From an uncultured Clostridia bacterium (GTDB lineage Bacteria > Bacillota > Clostridia > TANB77 > CAG-508), in assembly GCA_934162925.1 (NCBI GenBank), contig CAKPJR010000034.1:1-10577 (forward strand): a stretch of 10,577 nucleotides of DNA. Direction: 5' to 3'. Below are positions 1 to 6,138 of the stretch, piece after piece. Numbering within the stretch: position 1 is the stretch's first letter; every line of letters starts with the position of its first letter. The translations under genes were made by a program, and so were the position numbers. Under the pieces are notes generated by a model that did not search any database, was not told the DNA's origin, and worked only from the letters and a program-made list of their open reading frames with translations.

Positions 1-445
1 CTCTAACTGAAATTACATCTCCTGGTTTAACTAAGTAAGATGGTATATCTGTTTTTACACCATTTACATCAAAATGTCCATGGTTTACAAGTTGTCTTGC
101 TTGAGCTCTTGATGATCCAAATCCAACTCTATATATTACATTATCTAATCTGCTTTCTAATATTTGTAGTAAGTTTTCACCTGTTATACCTTTTTTGCTT
201 TCTGCCATTTCAAAGTATTTTCTAAATTGTTTTTCTCCTACTCCATAGAAAGATTTTGTTTTTTGTTTTTCTCTTAATTGTGTACCGTATTCAGAAAGTT
301 TCTTCTTTCCTTGTCCATGTTCTCCTGGTGCATAATTTCTTCTTGTTACACTGCATTTATCTGAATAACATCTTGAACCTTTTAAGAATAACTTTTGTCC
401 TTCTCTACGGCATATACGACATTGTTCGTCTTTATATCTTGACAT
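1..445 (-). CDS. rpsD: Small ribosomal subunit protein S4 (3' end outside window)
   Basis: S4 is a primary 16S rRNA-binding protein that nucleates assembly of the 30S body and helps form the mRNA entry site. The first 148 codons are present and the reading frame runs off the left edge. The N-terminus carries Cys9, Cys12, Cys26 and Cys31, the four-cysteine zinc-binding form found in Clostridia and Thermus but not in Bacillus. Next comes the conserved YAPGxHG and LSEYGxQLREKQK stretch, then the S4 RNA-binding domain from about residue 94 (LESRLDNVIYRVGF, SRAQARQLVNHGH). The ATG at 445 follows AAAAGGAGG, and only 15 nt separate it from rpsK, so the two are co-transcribed. Its place in the alpha operon after rpsK is the clostridial arrangement; rpoA and rplQ would be expected beyond the edge. 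In E. coli S4 represses this operon, which bears on the long spacer before rpsM. Confidence 0.97.
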   Translation of the reverse strand, partial: MSRYKDEQCRICRREGQKLFLKGSRCYSDKCSVTRRNYAPGEHGQGKKKLSEYGTQLREKQKTKSFYGVGEKQFRKYFEMAESKKGITGENLLQILESRLDNVIYRVGFGSSRAQARQLVNHGHFDVNGVKTDIPSYLVKPGDVISVR

Positions 446-460
446 CAGTTTTTCCTCCTT

Positions 461-853
461 TTATACTCTTCTTCTTTTTGGTGGTCTACAACCATTATGT
501 GGTATTGGTGTTACATCTTTTATCATGCTTATTTCTAACCCTGCTGTTTGTAGAGATCTTATTGCAGCTTCTCTTCCAGAACCTGGTCCTTTAACATAAA
601 CTTCTACTGATTTTAGTCCATGTTCCATTCCTGCTTTTGCAGCTGTAAGCGCTGCTTCTCCTGCAGCAAATGGTGTACTTTTTCTTGAACCTTTGAATCC
701 TAGTTCTCCAGCACTTGCCCAAGAAATAACATTTCCTTTTTCATCAGTAATACTAACTATTGTATTATTAAAACTAGAATGTATATGAGCTGCACCTTTT
801 TCTATATTTTTTCTATCTCTTCTTCTAGTAACTTTTTTTACTGCTTTTGCCAT
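461..853 (-). CDS. rpsK: Small ribosomal subunit protein S11
   Basis: S11 sits on the 30S platform next to the mRNA exit channel and binds 16S rRNA. The 130-residue product matches the usual family length. It shows AHIHSSFNNTIVSITD near residue 23, the central GFKGSRKSTPFAAG block, the GPGSGREAAIRSL loop, and the conserved basic end PHNGCRPPKRRRV. Two ATGs lie in frame, at 859 and 853. I chose 853 because it is 9 nt from the GGGAG ribosome binding site, whereas the first is only 3 nt away; MAKAVKK also matches family starts. The gene follows rpsM after an 80-nt spacer and precedes rpsD by 15 nt. Confidence 0.96.
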   Translation of the reverse strand: MAKAVKKVTRRRDRKNIEKGAAHIHSSFNNTIVSITDEKGNVISWASAGELGFKGSRKSTPFAAGEAALTAAKAGMEHGLKSVEVYVKGPGSGREAAIRSLQTAGLEISMIKDVTPIPHNGCRPPKRRRV

Positions 854-888
854 TGTCATTTACTCCCTTCTTTGATTTTATAAGGTAA

Positions 889-916
889 GGGGATACAGTT
901 TTTCCTGTTACACCCC
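889..916 (-). repeat. GGGG/CCCC-closed hairpin in the rpsM-rpsK spacer
   Basis: In the spacer after the rpsM stop, a GGGG (913-916) can pair with CCCC (889-892), and ACAG with CTGT further in, around a GAAAAA-type loop. It lies well upstream of the rpsK ribosome binding site. No U-tract follows it, so a terminator is unlikely. It may be a fragment of a dispersed element or simply an mRNA hairpin. Confidence 0.45.
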
Positions 917-933
917 ATCTAAAGTATTTATTC

Positions 934-1296
934 TTATTTCTTTTTGCTTACTAATTTTCTAGGTCCTTTTCTTGTACGAGCATTAGTTTTTGTTCTTTGT
1001 CCTCTTACTGGTAATCCTCTTCTATGTCTAATTCCTCTAAAGCATCCTATTTCAGTAAGTCTCTTAATGTTTAATGCAACTTCTCTTCTTAAGTCACCTT
1101 CAACTTTATATCCTTCCATTGCATTTCTTATTGCTTGTACTTGTTCGTCTGTTAAATCTTTTACTCTAGTATCTGGATTAACTTTAGCTTCTGCTAATAT
1201 TTTGTTAGAACTTGTTCTACCAATTCCGTAAATATATGTAAGTCCTATTTCAACCCTTTTTTCTTTAGGCAAGTCTACTCCTGCTATACGAGCCAT
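934..1296 (-). CDS. rpsM: Small ribosomal subunit protein S13
   Basis: S13 lies in the 30S head, forms intersubunit bridges with L5, and its basic tail reaches the P-site tRNA. The 120-residue product begins ARIAGVDLPKEKRVEIGLTY, continues through the helical YGIGRTSSNKIL segment and the RRGLPVRGQRTKTNARTRKG motif, and ends in a lysine-rich tail (KLVSKKK), all standard. The ATG at 1296 follows GAGGTG at good spacing. It is the first gene of the alpha-operon block and is preceded by an unusually long 248-nt gene-free spacer, so it may head its own transcript or regulatory unit. Confidence 0.97.
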   Translation of the reverse strand: MARIAGVDLPKEKRVEIGLTYIYGIGRTSSNKILAEAKVNPDTRVKDLTDEQVQAIRNAMEGYKVEGDLRREVALNIKRLTEIGCFRGIRHRRGLPVRGQRTKTNARTRKGPRKLVSKKK

Positions 1297-1544
1297 ATTT
1301 TTTTCACCTCTTTAATTTATTTTTGTTATTGTCTAGTAACACTCAAAGTTGTTAAGATTAAATGTAAACTTTAGTTTTCATTAATCTAATTTAGTTTAGC
1401 TAGTAATATTGAAATGTAGCTAAACTGGATTGTATATATAATAAATAAAAATAGATATTCTTAAAATATTTTAAGACAGCCGCACTATTCTTATATATTA
1501 GCAAATTAAAATGCTAATAAATCTAATAATATTTATTAGATTTA
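1297..1544 (-). promoter_or_regulatory. Structured 248-nt spacer upstream of rpsM, candidate alpha-operon leader
   Basis: There is no plausible gene here. The stretch carries several self-complementary elements: a 10-bp stem AGTTTAGCTA/TAGCTAAACT (1393-1402 with 1417-1426, 14-nt loop), a 16-bp perfect palindrome CTTAAAATATTTTAAG (1460-1475), a 7-bp stem (1497-1503 with 1512-1518), and the rpmJ-end hairpin described separately. In E. coli the alpha operon begins at rpsM with an RNA pseudoknot bound by S4, and rpsD lies downstream here too. A regulatory leader is therefore reasonable, but I could not trace a matching pseudoknot. Promoter-like hexamers are too easily found in sequence this AT-rich to call one. 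Confidence 0.4.
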
Positions 1545-1547
1545 TTA
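1515..1547 (-). repeat. Perfect 15-bp AT-only hairpin overlapping the rpmJ stop codon
   Basis: Positions 1515-1529 are exactly complementary to 1533-1547 around a 3-nt loop. In the mRNA the stem opens at the rpmJ UAA itself. It has a single G-C pair and no following U-tract, so it is not a classical terminator. It may protect a 3' end after processing or act as a weak pause. Its distal strand shares 1515-1518 with a second 7-bp stem (1497-1503/1512-1518), so the two would compete at the base. Confidence 0.6.
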
Positions 1548-1658
1548 TCCTTGTCTTTGTTTGTGTTTTGGATTTTCACAAATTACTCTTATTTTACCTT
1601 TTCTTTTAATTATTTTGCATTTTTCGCATATTTTTTTTACTGATGGTCTTACTTTCAT
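1545..1658 (-). CDS. rpmJ: Large ribosomal subunit protein L36, zinc form
   Basis: L36 is the smallest ribosomal protein and organises 23S rRNA at the base of the large subunit. The product is 37 residues, the standard length, and reads MKVRPSVKKICEKCKII onward. It has the zinc ligands Cys11, Cys14, Cys27 and His32. The ATG at 1658 is preceded by GAGGTG with 6 nt spacing; a longer in-frame extension back to 1730 has no family resemblance and overlaps infA, so I rejected it. It follows infA by 43 nt. The stop codon is the first codon of a perfect hairpin. Confidence 0.96.
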   Translation of the reverse strand: MKVRPSVKKICEKCKIIKRKGKIRVICENPKHKQRQG

Positions 1659-1701
1659 TTTATTCACCTCATTTTTAGTATTATATATATTTTTTTGTTT
1701 T

Positions 1702-1920
1702 TTACTTAGCTCTCCAAGTAATACGTCCACGATTTAAATCGTATGGAGAAAGTTCAAGTTTTACTTTATCTCCTGGAAGGATTTTTATATAATTCATTCT
1801 AAGTTTTCCTGAAATATGAGCTAAAACCTGATGTCCATTTTCAAGTTCTACTTTAAAATTTGTATTTGGTAATGCCTCTACAACTGTTCCTTCAACTTCT
1901 ATAACATCTTCCTTAGACAA
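1702..1920 (-). CDS. infA: Translation initiation factor IF-1 (TTG start)
   Basis: IF-1 binds the 30S A site during initiation. Starting from the TTG at 1920 the product is 72 residues, exactly the usual length, and opens MSKEDVIEVEGTVVEALPN, with the OB-fold signature FKVELENGHQVLAHISGKLRM and the ending LSPYDLNRGRITWR. A perfect AGGAGG lies 9 nt before this TTG. An in-frame ATG at 1929 directly abuts the AGGAGG and a GTG at 1941 lies upstream of it; neither can use that site, so TTG is the best start. The gene follows map by 58 nt. No KOW-domain protein gene, common at this place in other Gram-positive clusters, lies between them. Confidence 0.95.
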   Translation of the reverse strand: MSKEDVIEVEGTVVEALPNTNFKVELENGHQVLAHISGKLRMNYIKILPGDKVKLELSPYDLNRGRITWRAK

Positions 1921-1978
1921 TTTTTTCATCCTCCTATTCACTATTTTCCAAAAATAACTAATTTATTATACCTTATAT

Positions 1979-2749
1979 TTATATAATTGTCAAGATTTCT
2001 GGCTCTTTTTCTGTAATTAAAATTGTATTTTCATAGTGAGCTGCTAAGCTTCCATCTTCTGATATTATTGTCCATCCATCATCCAATTGTAATATCCCTG
2101 GTTTTCCCATTATTACCATTGGTTCTATTGCTAGAGTCATCCCAGGTTCAAGTCTTATTCCTCTTCCAGCTTTGCCATAGTTTGGAATTCCTGGATCTTC
2201 ATGCATTTGAGTTCCTATCCCATGCCCTTGAAATTCTTTTACAACAGAATATCCGTTTTTTTCTATAAATTCTCCTATTGCATGGCAAACGTCTCCTAAT
2301 CTATTTCCTTTTTTGGCAAATTTTATTCCTTCAAAAAATGCTTGTTTAGTTACATCTATTAATCTTTTTGCTTCATTTGTTGTGTTTCCAACAATGTATG
2401 TTCTTGCACAGTCTCCATTATATCCATTTTTATATGCAACTAAGTCTACACTTACTATGTCTCCCTCTTTTAGAATAACTTTTTTAGAAGGTATCCCATG
2501 TATTACTTCATCATTTACAGAAGCACAAATAGATCCTGGAAAATCTGGAACTCCTCTTTCTCCGCTAGGATATCCTTTTTCTGCTGGAATTCCGCCATTT
2601 GCTCTTATTGTATTTTCTGCTATTTTGTCTAATTCATAAGTTGATATTCCTGGTTTAATTGCTTTTTCAACTTCTTTTTGAGCAAGGGCTGCTACCCTGC
2701 AAGCCTCTCTCATAAATTCAATTTCTCTTTTTGATTTAATTGTTACCAA
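1979..2749 (-). CDS. map: Methionine aminopeptidase, type I (TTG start)
   Basis: Removes the N-terminal methionine from nascent proteins in the cytoplasm, using two divalent metals. The five expected metal ligands of the pita-bread fold are present at Asp102, Asp113, His176, Glu209 and Glu240, and the substrate-contacting His84 lies in EVIHGIP. I place the start at TTG 2749: a GGGGGT ribosome binding site sits 7 nt upstream and the product then begins MVTIKSKREIEFMREA, the family-typical start. The ATG at 2764 overlaps that site and lacks one of its own. The product is 256 residues, slightly long because of a short PSGERGVPD segment between KGY and FPGSICASVN (about residues 61-69). The upstream inverted repeat ends exactly at the ribosome binding site. 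Confidence 0.95.
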   Translation of the reverse strand: MVTIKSKREIEFMREACRVAALAQKEVEKAIKPGISTYELDKIAENTIRANGGIPAEKGYPSGERGVPDFPGSICASVNDEVIHGIPSKKVILKEGDIVSVDLVAYKNGYNGDCARTYIVGNTTNEAKRLIDVTKQAFFEGIKFAKKGNRLGDVCHAIGEFIEKNGYSVVKEFQGHGIGTQMHEDPGIPNYGKAGRGIRLEPGMTLAIEPMVIMGKPGILQLDDGWTIISEDGSLAAHYENTILITEKEPEILTII

Positions 2750-2762
2750 TTTAATTACCCCC

Positions 2763-2839
2763 ATAAATTGGAATTTGTTTAGTTTCGGGTGAATTCAGGA
2801 CAGTCCCTAGAATTCCCCCTCATACAAATTCCAATTTAT
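2763..2839 (-). repeat. 77-nt inverted repeat filling the adk-map spacer
   Basis: A perfect 16-bp inverted repeat, ATAAATTGGAATTTGT (2763-2778) with its complement at 2824-2839, encloses 45 nt. Inside is a second near-perfect pair (about 2788-2797 with 2810-2819, GAATTC cores) and a GGAC-A-GTCC centre. The element fills nearly all of the spacer: it begins 4 nt after the adk stop codon and ends next to the GGGGG ribosome binding site of map. It has the nested symmetry of a small non-autonomous or REP-like element. The motif AATTCTAGGGACTGTCC recurs in altered form at the end of rplR. No U-tract, so not an obvious terminator. Confidence 0.75.
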
Positions 2840-2843
2840 CTAA

Positions 2844-3503
2844 TTATTTATTTTTGATGTATTCCTCTACTTCTTTTGCTACGTCATATGATGTTTTTCC
2901 TACAGAATCTCCTGCTTTTGCATCATAAAGTACGTTTGCATTTTTGTAGTGGTTTATTAATTCCTCTGCTGTTTTGCTATACACTTTTAATCTGTTTTCT
3001 ACAACTTCTGGTTTTTGATCTTCTCTTTGATATAGTTCTCCACCACATTTGTCGCATATTCCTTCAACTTTTGGTGGATTGAATACTACATTATATATTT
3101 CGCTACATCCTCTGCAGCTTCTTCTATTTGCAATTCTTTCTACTATTTCATCAAATGGAACATCTATATTTAAAGCCATGTCTACTTTTGCATTCATTTC
3201 TTTTAACATATTGTCAAGACTTACAGCTTGTACCCCAGTTCTTGGAAATCCGTCTAAAACAGCTCCGTTTTCTACGTCAGCTCCATTTAATCTTTCTTTT
3301 AACATTTTAATTGTTACTTCATCTGGAACAAGTTCGCCTTTATCCATATATTTTTTTGCTTCTTTTCCTAATTCTGTTTCATTTTTTAAATTTTCTCTAA
3401 ATAAATCTCCTGTTGATATATGTGCTAATTTTAAATCCTCTGCTATTATTTTTCCAACAGTGCCTTTTCCACTACCTGGTGCTCCTAATAATACTATAAA
3501 CAT
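2844..3503 (-). CDS. adk: Adenylate kinase with zinc-binding lid
   Basis: Catalyses ATP + AMP to 2 ADP in the cytoplasm. The 219-residue product has the P-loop GAPGSGKGT at 7-15, the AMP-binding STGDLFR segment at 30-36, DGFPRT at 84-89, and a long lid with Cys130, Cys133, Cys150 and Cys153, the four-cysteine zinc site of Gram-positive enzymes. The ATG at 3503 follows AAGGGAG at suitable spacing. An in-frame ATG 18 nt upstream (3521) lies at the binding site itself and is unlikely to be used; MFIVLLGAPGSGKGT is the normal N-terminus. The gene is parted from secY by 119 nt containing a large hairpin element, and from map by another. It is commonly co-transcribed with secY in Gram-positive bacteria. 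Confidence 0.97.
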   Translation of the reverse strand: MFIVLLGAPGSGKGTVGKIIAEDLKLAHISTGDLFRENLKNETELGKEAKKYMDKGELVPDEVTIKMLKERLNGADVENGAVLDGFPRTGVQAVSLDNMLKEMNAKVDMALNIDVPFDEIVERIANRRSCRGCSEIYNVVFNPPKVEGICDKCGGELYQREDQKPEVVENRLKVYSKTAEELINHYKNANVLYDAKAGDSVGKTSYDVAKEVEEYIKNK

Positions 3504-3549
3504 AAAGTTTTCTCCCTTCATTTTTTATTTAAACTATCTAAATACTAAA

Positions 3550-3626
3550 TTAGAAGTGAGATGTGAGATGTGTGAAGTGTGATTTCATATTTTTCACACT
3601 TCGCACTTCACACTTCACACTTCTAA
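3550..3626 (-). repeat. GAAGTGAGATGTGAG-family hairpin, copy 1 (secY-adk)
   Basis: Two 33-nt arms (3550-3582 and 3594-3626) are complementary at 28 of 33 positions around an 11-nt loop. Within each arm a short GTGAAGT/GATGTGA unit repeats at about 7-nt intervals. The outer end supplies the secY TAG stop codon (3623-3625). The 15-nt core GAAGTGAGATGTGAG (3553-3567) is identical to one in the rpsN-rpsH spacer (7696-7710). A strong mRNA hairpin would form, but no U-tract follows it. Confidence 0.85.
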
Positions 3627-4958
3627 TCTAAAAATCCTTTATAATGTCTCATAACCAATCTAGATTCTAGTTGTTGTACTGTTTCTAGTGCAACTCCTAC
3701 TACGATAAGTATTGATGTTCCTCCAAATGCCACATTTAATCCTGTAAATCTCATTAACATTGGAAGTATTGCAATTATACTTAAGAATAATCCACCAAAT
3801 AAAGTTAATTTACTTATTATATTTGATAAGTATTCAGTAGTTGGTTTTCCTGCTCTTATTCCTGGTATAAATCCACCATTTTTCTTTATATTGCTTGATA
3901 CTTCAGCTGGGTTAAATGTTGCATAAGTGTAAAAATATGTGAATCCAAGTATTAATAATAAGTATACAATAGCATTTGCAATTGTGTATCCAACTCCTAC
4001 TTGTGATGTTGATGTAGCTATTGAAAATTTATATATTGTTGCCCAGAATCCTGTTTGACTAGCTATATTGCTATTAAACATTTGTATAATCATTGCTGGA
4101 AATGTCATAAATGATGATGCAAATATTATTGGCATTACACCTGCCATTGCAAGTTTTAATGGAATGTGTGTATTTTGTCCACCATACATTTTTCTTCCTA
4201 CAACTTTTTTTGCATATTGTACAGGAACTCTTCTTTCAGCTTCTTGTACAAATACAACACCTGCAACTAATATAATTGCTCCTATAATTAATCCTAATGA
4301 TATTAGAAGCCCTGTTGTACTAAATCCGGCAGCTGTAAAAATTAATTTATATATTGTTGTTACAGCAGATGGTAAAGAAGATATTATACCAATAAAGATT
4401 ATTATAGAAATTCCATTTCCAATTCCTTTACTAGTAATTTGCTCTCCTAACCACATTAAAAGTGCTGTTCCTGCAACTAATGATAAAACAATTAATGCTC
4501 CTGTTCCAAATCCTGGATTTATAAATACGCCGTATGCAGAATATGTTCCGCTATATGACATATATATTCCTAATGCTTCTACCAAAGCCAATATTAATGT
4601 AAGAATTTTTGTATACTTATTTATTTGTGCTCTTCCTTCTTCTCCACCTTCTTTTATAAGTCTTTCAAGAGAAGGAATTACCATTCCTAATAATTGTATT
4701 ACGATTGATGCTGTAATATATGGGCTTATTGTCATTGCAAATATAGAAAATCTTGAAAAAGCTCCTCCTGATATTAAGTCAATAAGTCCTGATATACTTC
4801 CGTGTAGCACTGCTTGTTAAATCTCTTAAAGCTATTGTGTCTACACCTGGTACTGTTATATAGCATCCAAGTCTAAATAGAACTATTAGTAACAAAGTAT
4901 ACAATAGTCTTTTTCTAATTTCTGGTGTTTTCAAAGCGTTTTTTATTGTTTGAAACAA
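3623..4958 (-). CDS. secY: Protein translocase subunit SecY, with an apparent frameshift near codon 50
   Basis: SecY is the membrane channel of the Sec export pathway. Two overlapping frames together make a full protein of about 444 residues. The first begins at TTG 4958, directly after the rplO stop and 8 nt from GAGG, and encodes the usual LFQTIKNALKTPEIRKRLL start and TM1 (about residues 18-37), but reaches TGA at 4779-4781. The second, open from GTG 4810, carries the plug and TM2 to TM10, including GAFSRFSIFAMTISPYITAS, the RRVPVQYAKKVVGRK cytosolic loop, and IPGIRAGKPTTEYLSN, where the usual IRPG proline is alanine. Its frame has a TAA at 4817-4819. One extra base, or two missing, between 4782 and 4816 explains this. 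A sequencing or assembly error is likeliest, since SecY is essential; the rest looks intact. Confidence 0.9.
4779..4819 (-). other. secY frame transition zone
   Basis: The frame from TTG 4958 closes at TGA 4779-4781, and the frame used by the rest of SecY is blocked upstream by TAA 4817-4819. The shift must therefore lie between. Removing one base around 4808-4810 gives TSSLHGSISGLIDLISGG, which resembles the TM1-plug linker of other SecY proteins. There is no homopolymer and no classical slippery heptamer in the zone. Confidence 0.8.
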
Positions 4959-5393
4959 TTAGATCACCTCTGCTTTTCCACCAGCTGCTTCTATTTTTTC
5001 TTGTGCAGCTTTTGTAAATCTTGTTGCTTGTACTGTTAATTTTTTATCTAATTTACCAGTAGCTAAAACAACGATACCATCATTAGCTTTGCTTATAATT
5101 CCATCTGCAATTAAGCTTTCTGCATTAACAACTTCTGATTTACTATTATTAAGCATTGTTAAAGTTACTTCTGTGTAATTTGCAGCATGAATATTTTTAA
5201 ATCCTCTTTTAGGTAATCTTCTATATAATGGTGTTTGACCACCTTCGAATCCACGTCTTACTCCACCGCCAGATCTTGCTTTTTGTCCTTTATGTCCTCT
5301 TCCAGATGTTTTTCCAAGTCCTGAACCAATTCCACGTCCTACTCTTCTTCTTGTAACTTTTTCTTGACTTGCTTTTATATTTCCTAATTCCAT
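4959..5393 (-). CDS. rplO: Large ribosomal subunit protein L15
   Basis: L15 binds 23S rRNA and joins late in 50S assembly. The 144-residue product shows the long Gly/Arg-rich extended N-terminus (RRVGRGIGSGLGKTSGRGHKGQKARSG), followed by FEGGQTPLYRRLPKRGFKN and a compact C-terminal domain (residues about 65-144). The ATG at 5393 follows GGAGGG. The final codons GAGGTGATC double as the ribosome binding site of secY, and the TAA stop touches the secY TTG with no gap, so the two are translationally coupled. Upstream, rpmD would normally intervene before rpsE, but the 173-nt spacer holds a repeat instead. Confidence 0.97.
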   Translation of the reverse strand: MELGNIKASQEKVTRRRVGRGIGSGLGKTSGRGHKGQKARSGGGVRRGFEGGQTPLYRRLPKRGFKNIHAANYTEVTLTMLNNSKSEVVNAESLIADGIISKANDGIVVLATGKLDKKLTVQATRFTKAAQEKIEAAGGKAEVI

Positions 5394-5450
5394 TTGTTTC
5401 CCTCCGTTTCTTATTAAATGCTATTATAATTTAAACTTGCATTTTCTAGG

Positions 5451-5531
5451 TTTTGAAGTGGGATGTGGGAAGTGAGATTCTAATAAAACTCTTAGTTTCA
5501 TACCTCTCACATCACACTTCTCACATCAAAA
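5451..5531 (-). repeat. GAAGTGAGATGTGAG-family hairpin, copy 2 (rpsE-rplO)
   Basis: Two 28-nt arms (5451-5478 and 5504-5531), opening with TTTTGA on both sides, pair at about 22 of 28 positions around a 25-nt loop. The left arm has GAAGTGGGATGTGGG (5455-5469), 13 of 15 identical to copies 1 and 3. It occupies the position where rpmD normally lies. Nothing else recognisable is in the 173-nt spacer apart from the rplO ribosome binding site. Confidence 0.75.
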
Positions 5532-5566
5532 TTGCAGTTTTACATTTCAAAAGCATTATATTTAAA

Positions 5567-6055
5567 TTAAACTATTTCGTTTACTTTTTTTCCTCTTTTT
5601 TTAGCGATTTCTTCTGATGTTGACATATTTTCTAAAGCATTTATAGTAGCATATCCTACGTTTCTTGGATTGTTTGTTCCTATAACTTTTGTTTTGATAT
5701 CTCTGTATCCTGCAAGTTCAAGTATTGGTCTTACACTTCCTCCTGCGATTAATCCAGATCCTTCAGCACCTGGTTTTAATAAAACACTAGCAGCACCAAA
5801 AGTTCCTATAAATTCATGTGGTATAGTTGTTCCTACGATTGGAACTTCTATTAAATTCTTTTTAGCATCTTCAATAGCTTTTTTTATTGCATCTGGTACT
5901 TCAGCAGCTTTTCCATTTCCTATTCCTACGTGTCCGTTTTCATCACCAACAACAACTACTGCGCTAAATCTAAAGTTTCTACCACCTTTAACAACTTTTG
6001 CTACTCTATTAATGGCTACTACTTTTTCTTTTAATTCCATTACTTCGTTTTCCAT
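5567..6055 (-). CDS. rpsE: Small ribosomal subunit protein S5
   Basis: S5 lies at the mRNA entry site and influences decoding fidelity and helicase action. The 162-residue product begins with a short variable segment, then the dsRBD-like N-terminal domain (KEKVVAINRVAKVVKGGRNFRFSAVVVVGD, about residues 9-40, and GIGNGKAAEVPDAIKKA). The C-terminal domain starts near 75 with IPHEFIGTFGAASVLLKPG and ends with RDIKTKVIGTNNPRNVGYATINAL. The ATG at 6055 is 14 nt from AAAGGAGG, somewhat far, but no better start exists. The preceding spacer holds a dispersed element that ends at this ribosome binding site. rpmD, normally next, is missing. Confidence 0.96.
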   Translation of the reverse strand: MENEVMELKEKVVAINRVAKVVKGGRNFRFSAVVVVGDENGHVGIGNGKAAEVPDAIKKAIEDAKKNLIEVPIVGTTIPHEFIGTFGAASVLLKPGAEGSGLIAGGSVRPILELAGYRDIKTKVIGTNNPRNVGYATINALENMSTSEEIAKKRGKKVNEIV

Positions 6056-6077
6056 ATTCTTAAAAGTTTCCTCCTTT

Positions 6078-6133
6078 AAAATTTGTAAAGAGCAAATTTT
6101 GTATTATTTATTCTTCACTCTTCATTATTAATT
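6078..6133 (-). repeat. TTCTTCACTCTTCATT-family element, copy 1 (rplR-rpsE)
   Basis: This AT-rich segment ends at the rpsE ribosome binding site. It contains TTCTTCACTCTTCATT (6111-6126, plus strand), identical to 9526-9541. The 25 nt at 6095-6119 match 9841-9865 at 23 positions. In the mRNA, GTGAAGAAT and a later GCTCTTTAC-like stretch can pair imperfectly. Confidence 0.75.
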
Positions 6134-6138
6134 CTCTT

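Noticed and set aside
1297..1380. Possible promoter hexamers upstream of rpsM (TTGAGT and AT-rich boxes)
   Set aside because: Spacing and sequence fit is poor, and such matches are expected by chance at this base composition.
1545..1730. Longer L36 reading frame starting at 1730
   Set aside because: The extra 24 residues overlap infA and have no L36 resemblance; the ATG at 1658 has its own GAGGTG site and gives the standard 37 residues.
3550..3626. Repeated GTGAAGT units considered as a CRISPR array
   Set aside because: The units are about 7 nt with no unique spacers, and they form two arms of a single hairpin.
4779..4787. TGA followed by C at the end of the first secY frame, as in the programmed +1 frameshift of prfB
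   Set aside because: Shifting at this TGA would leave RKYIRTY before DLISGG, whereas the +1 frame upstream already encodes LHGSISGLI, which fits the SecY plug region better. The CTT slippery codon and a properly placed AGGGGG-like stimulator are also missing.
4068..4820. Long plus-strand open frame (about 250 codons) opposite secY
   Set aside because: It lies antisense to secY, has no ribosome binding site, and its Ile/Pro/Asn-rich product looks like the mirror of a membrane protein gene. Similar antisense frames at 3049-3582, 5670-6131 and 256-594 are also shadows.
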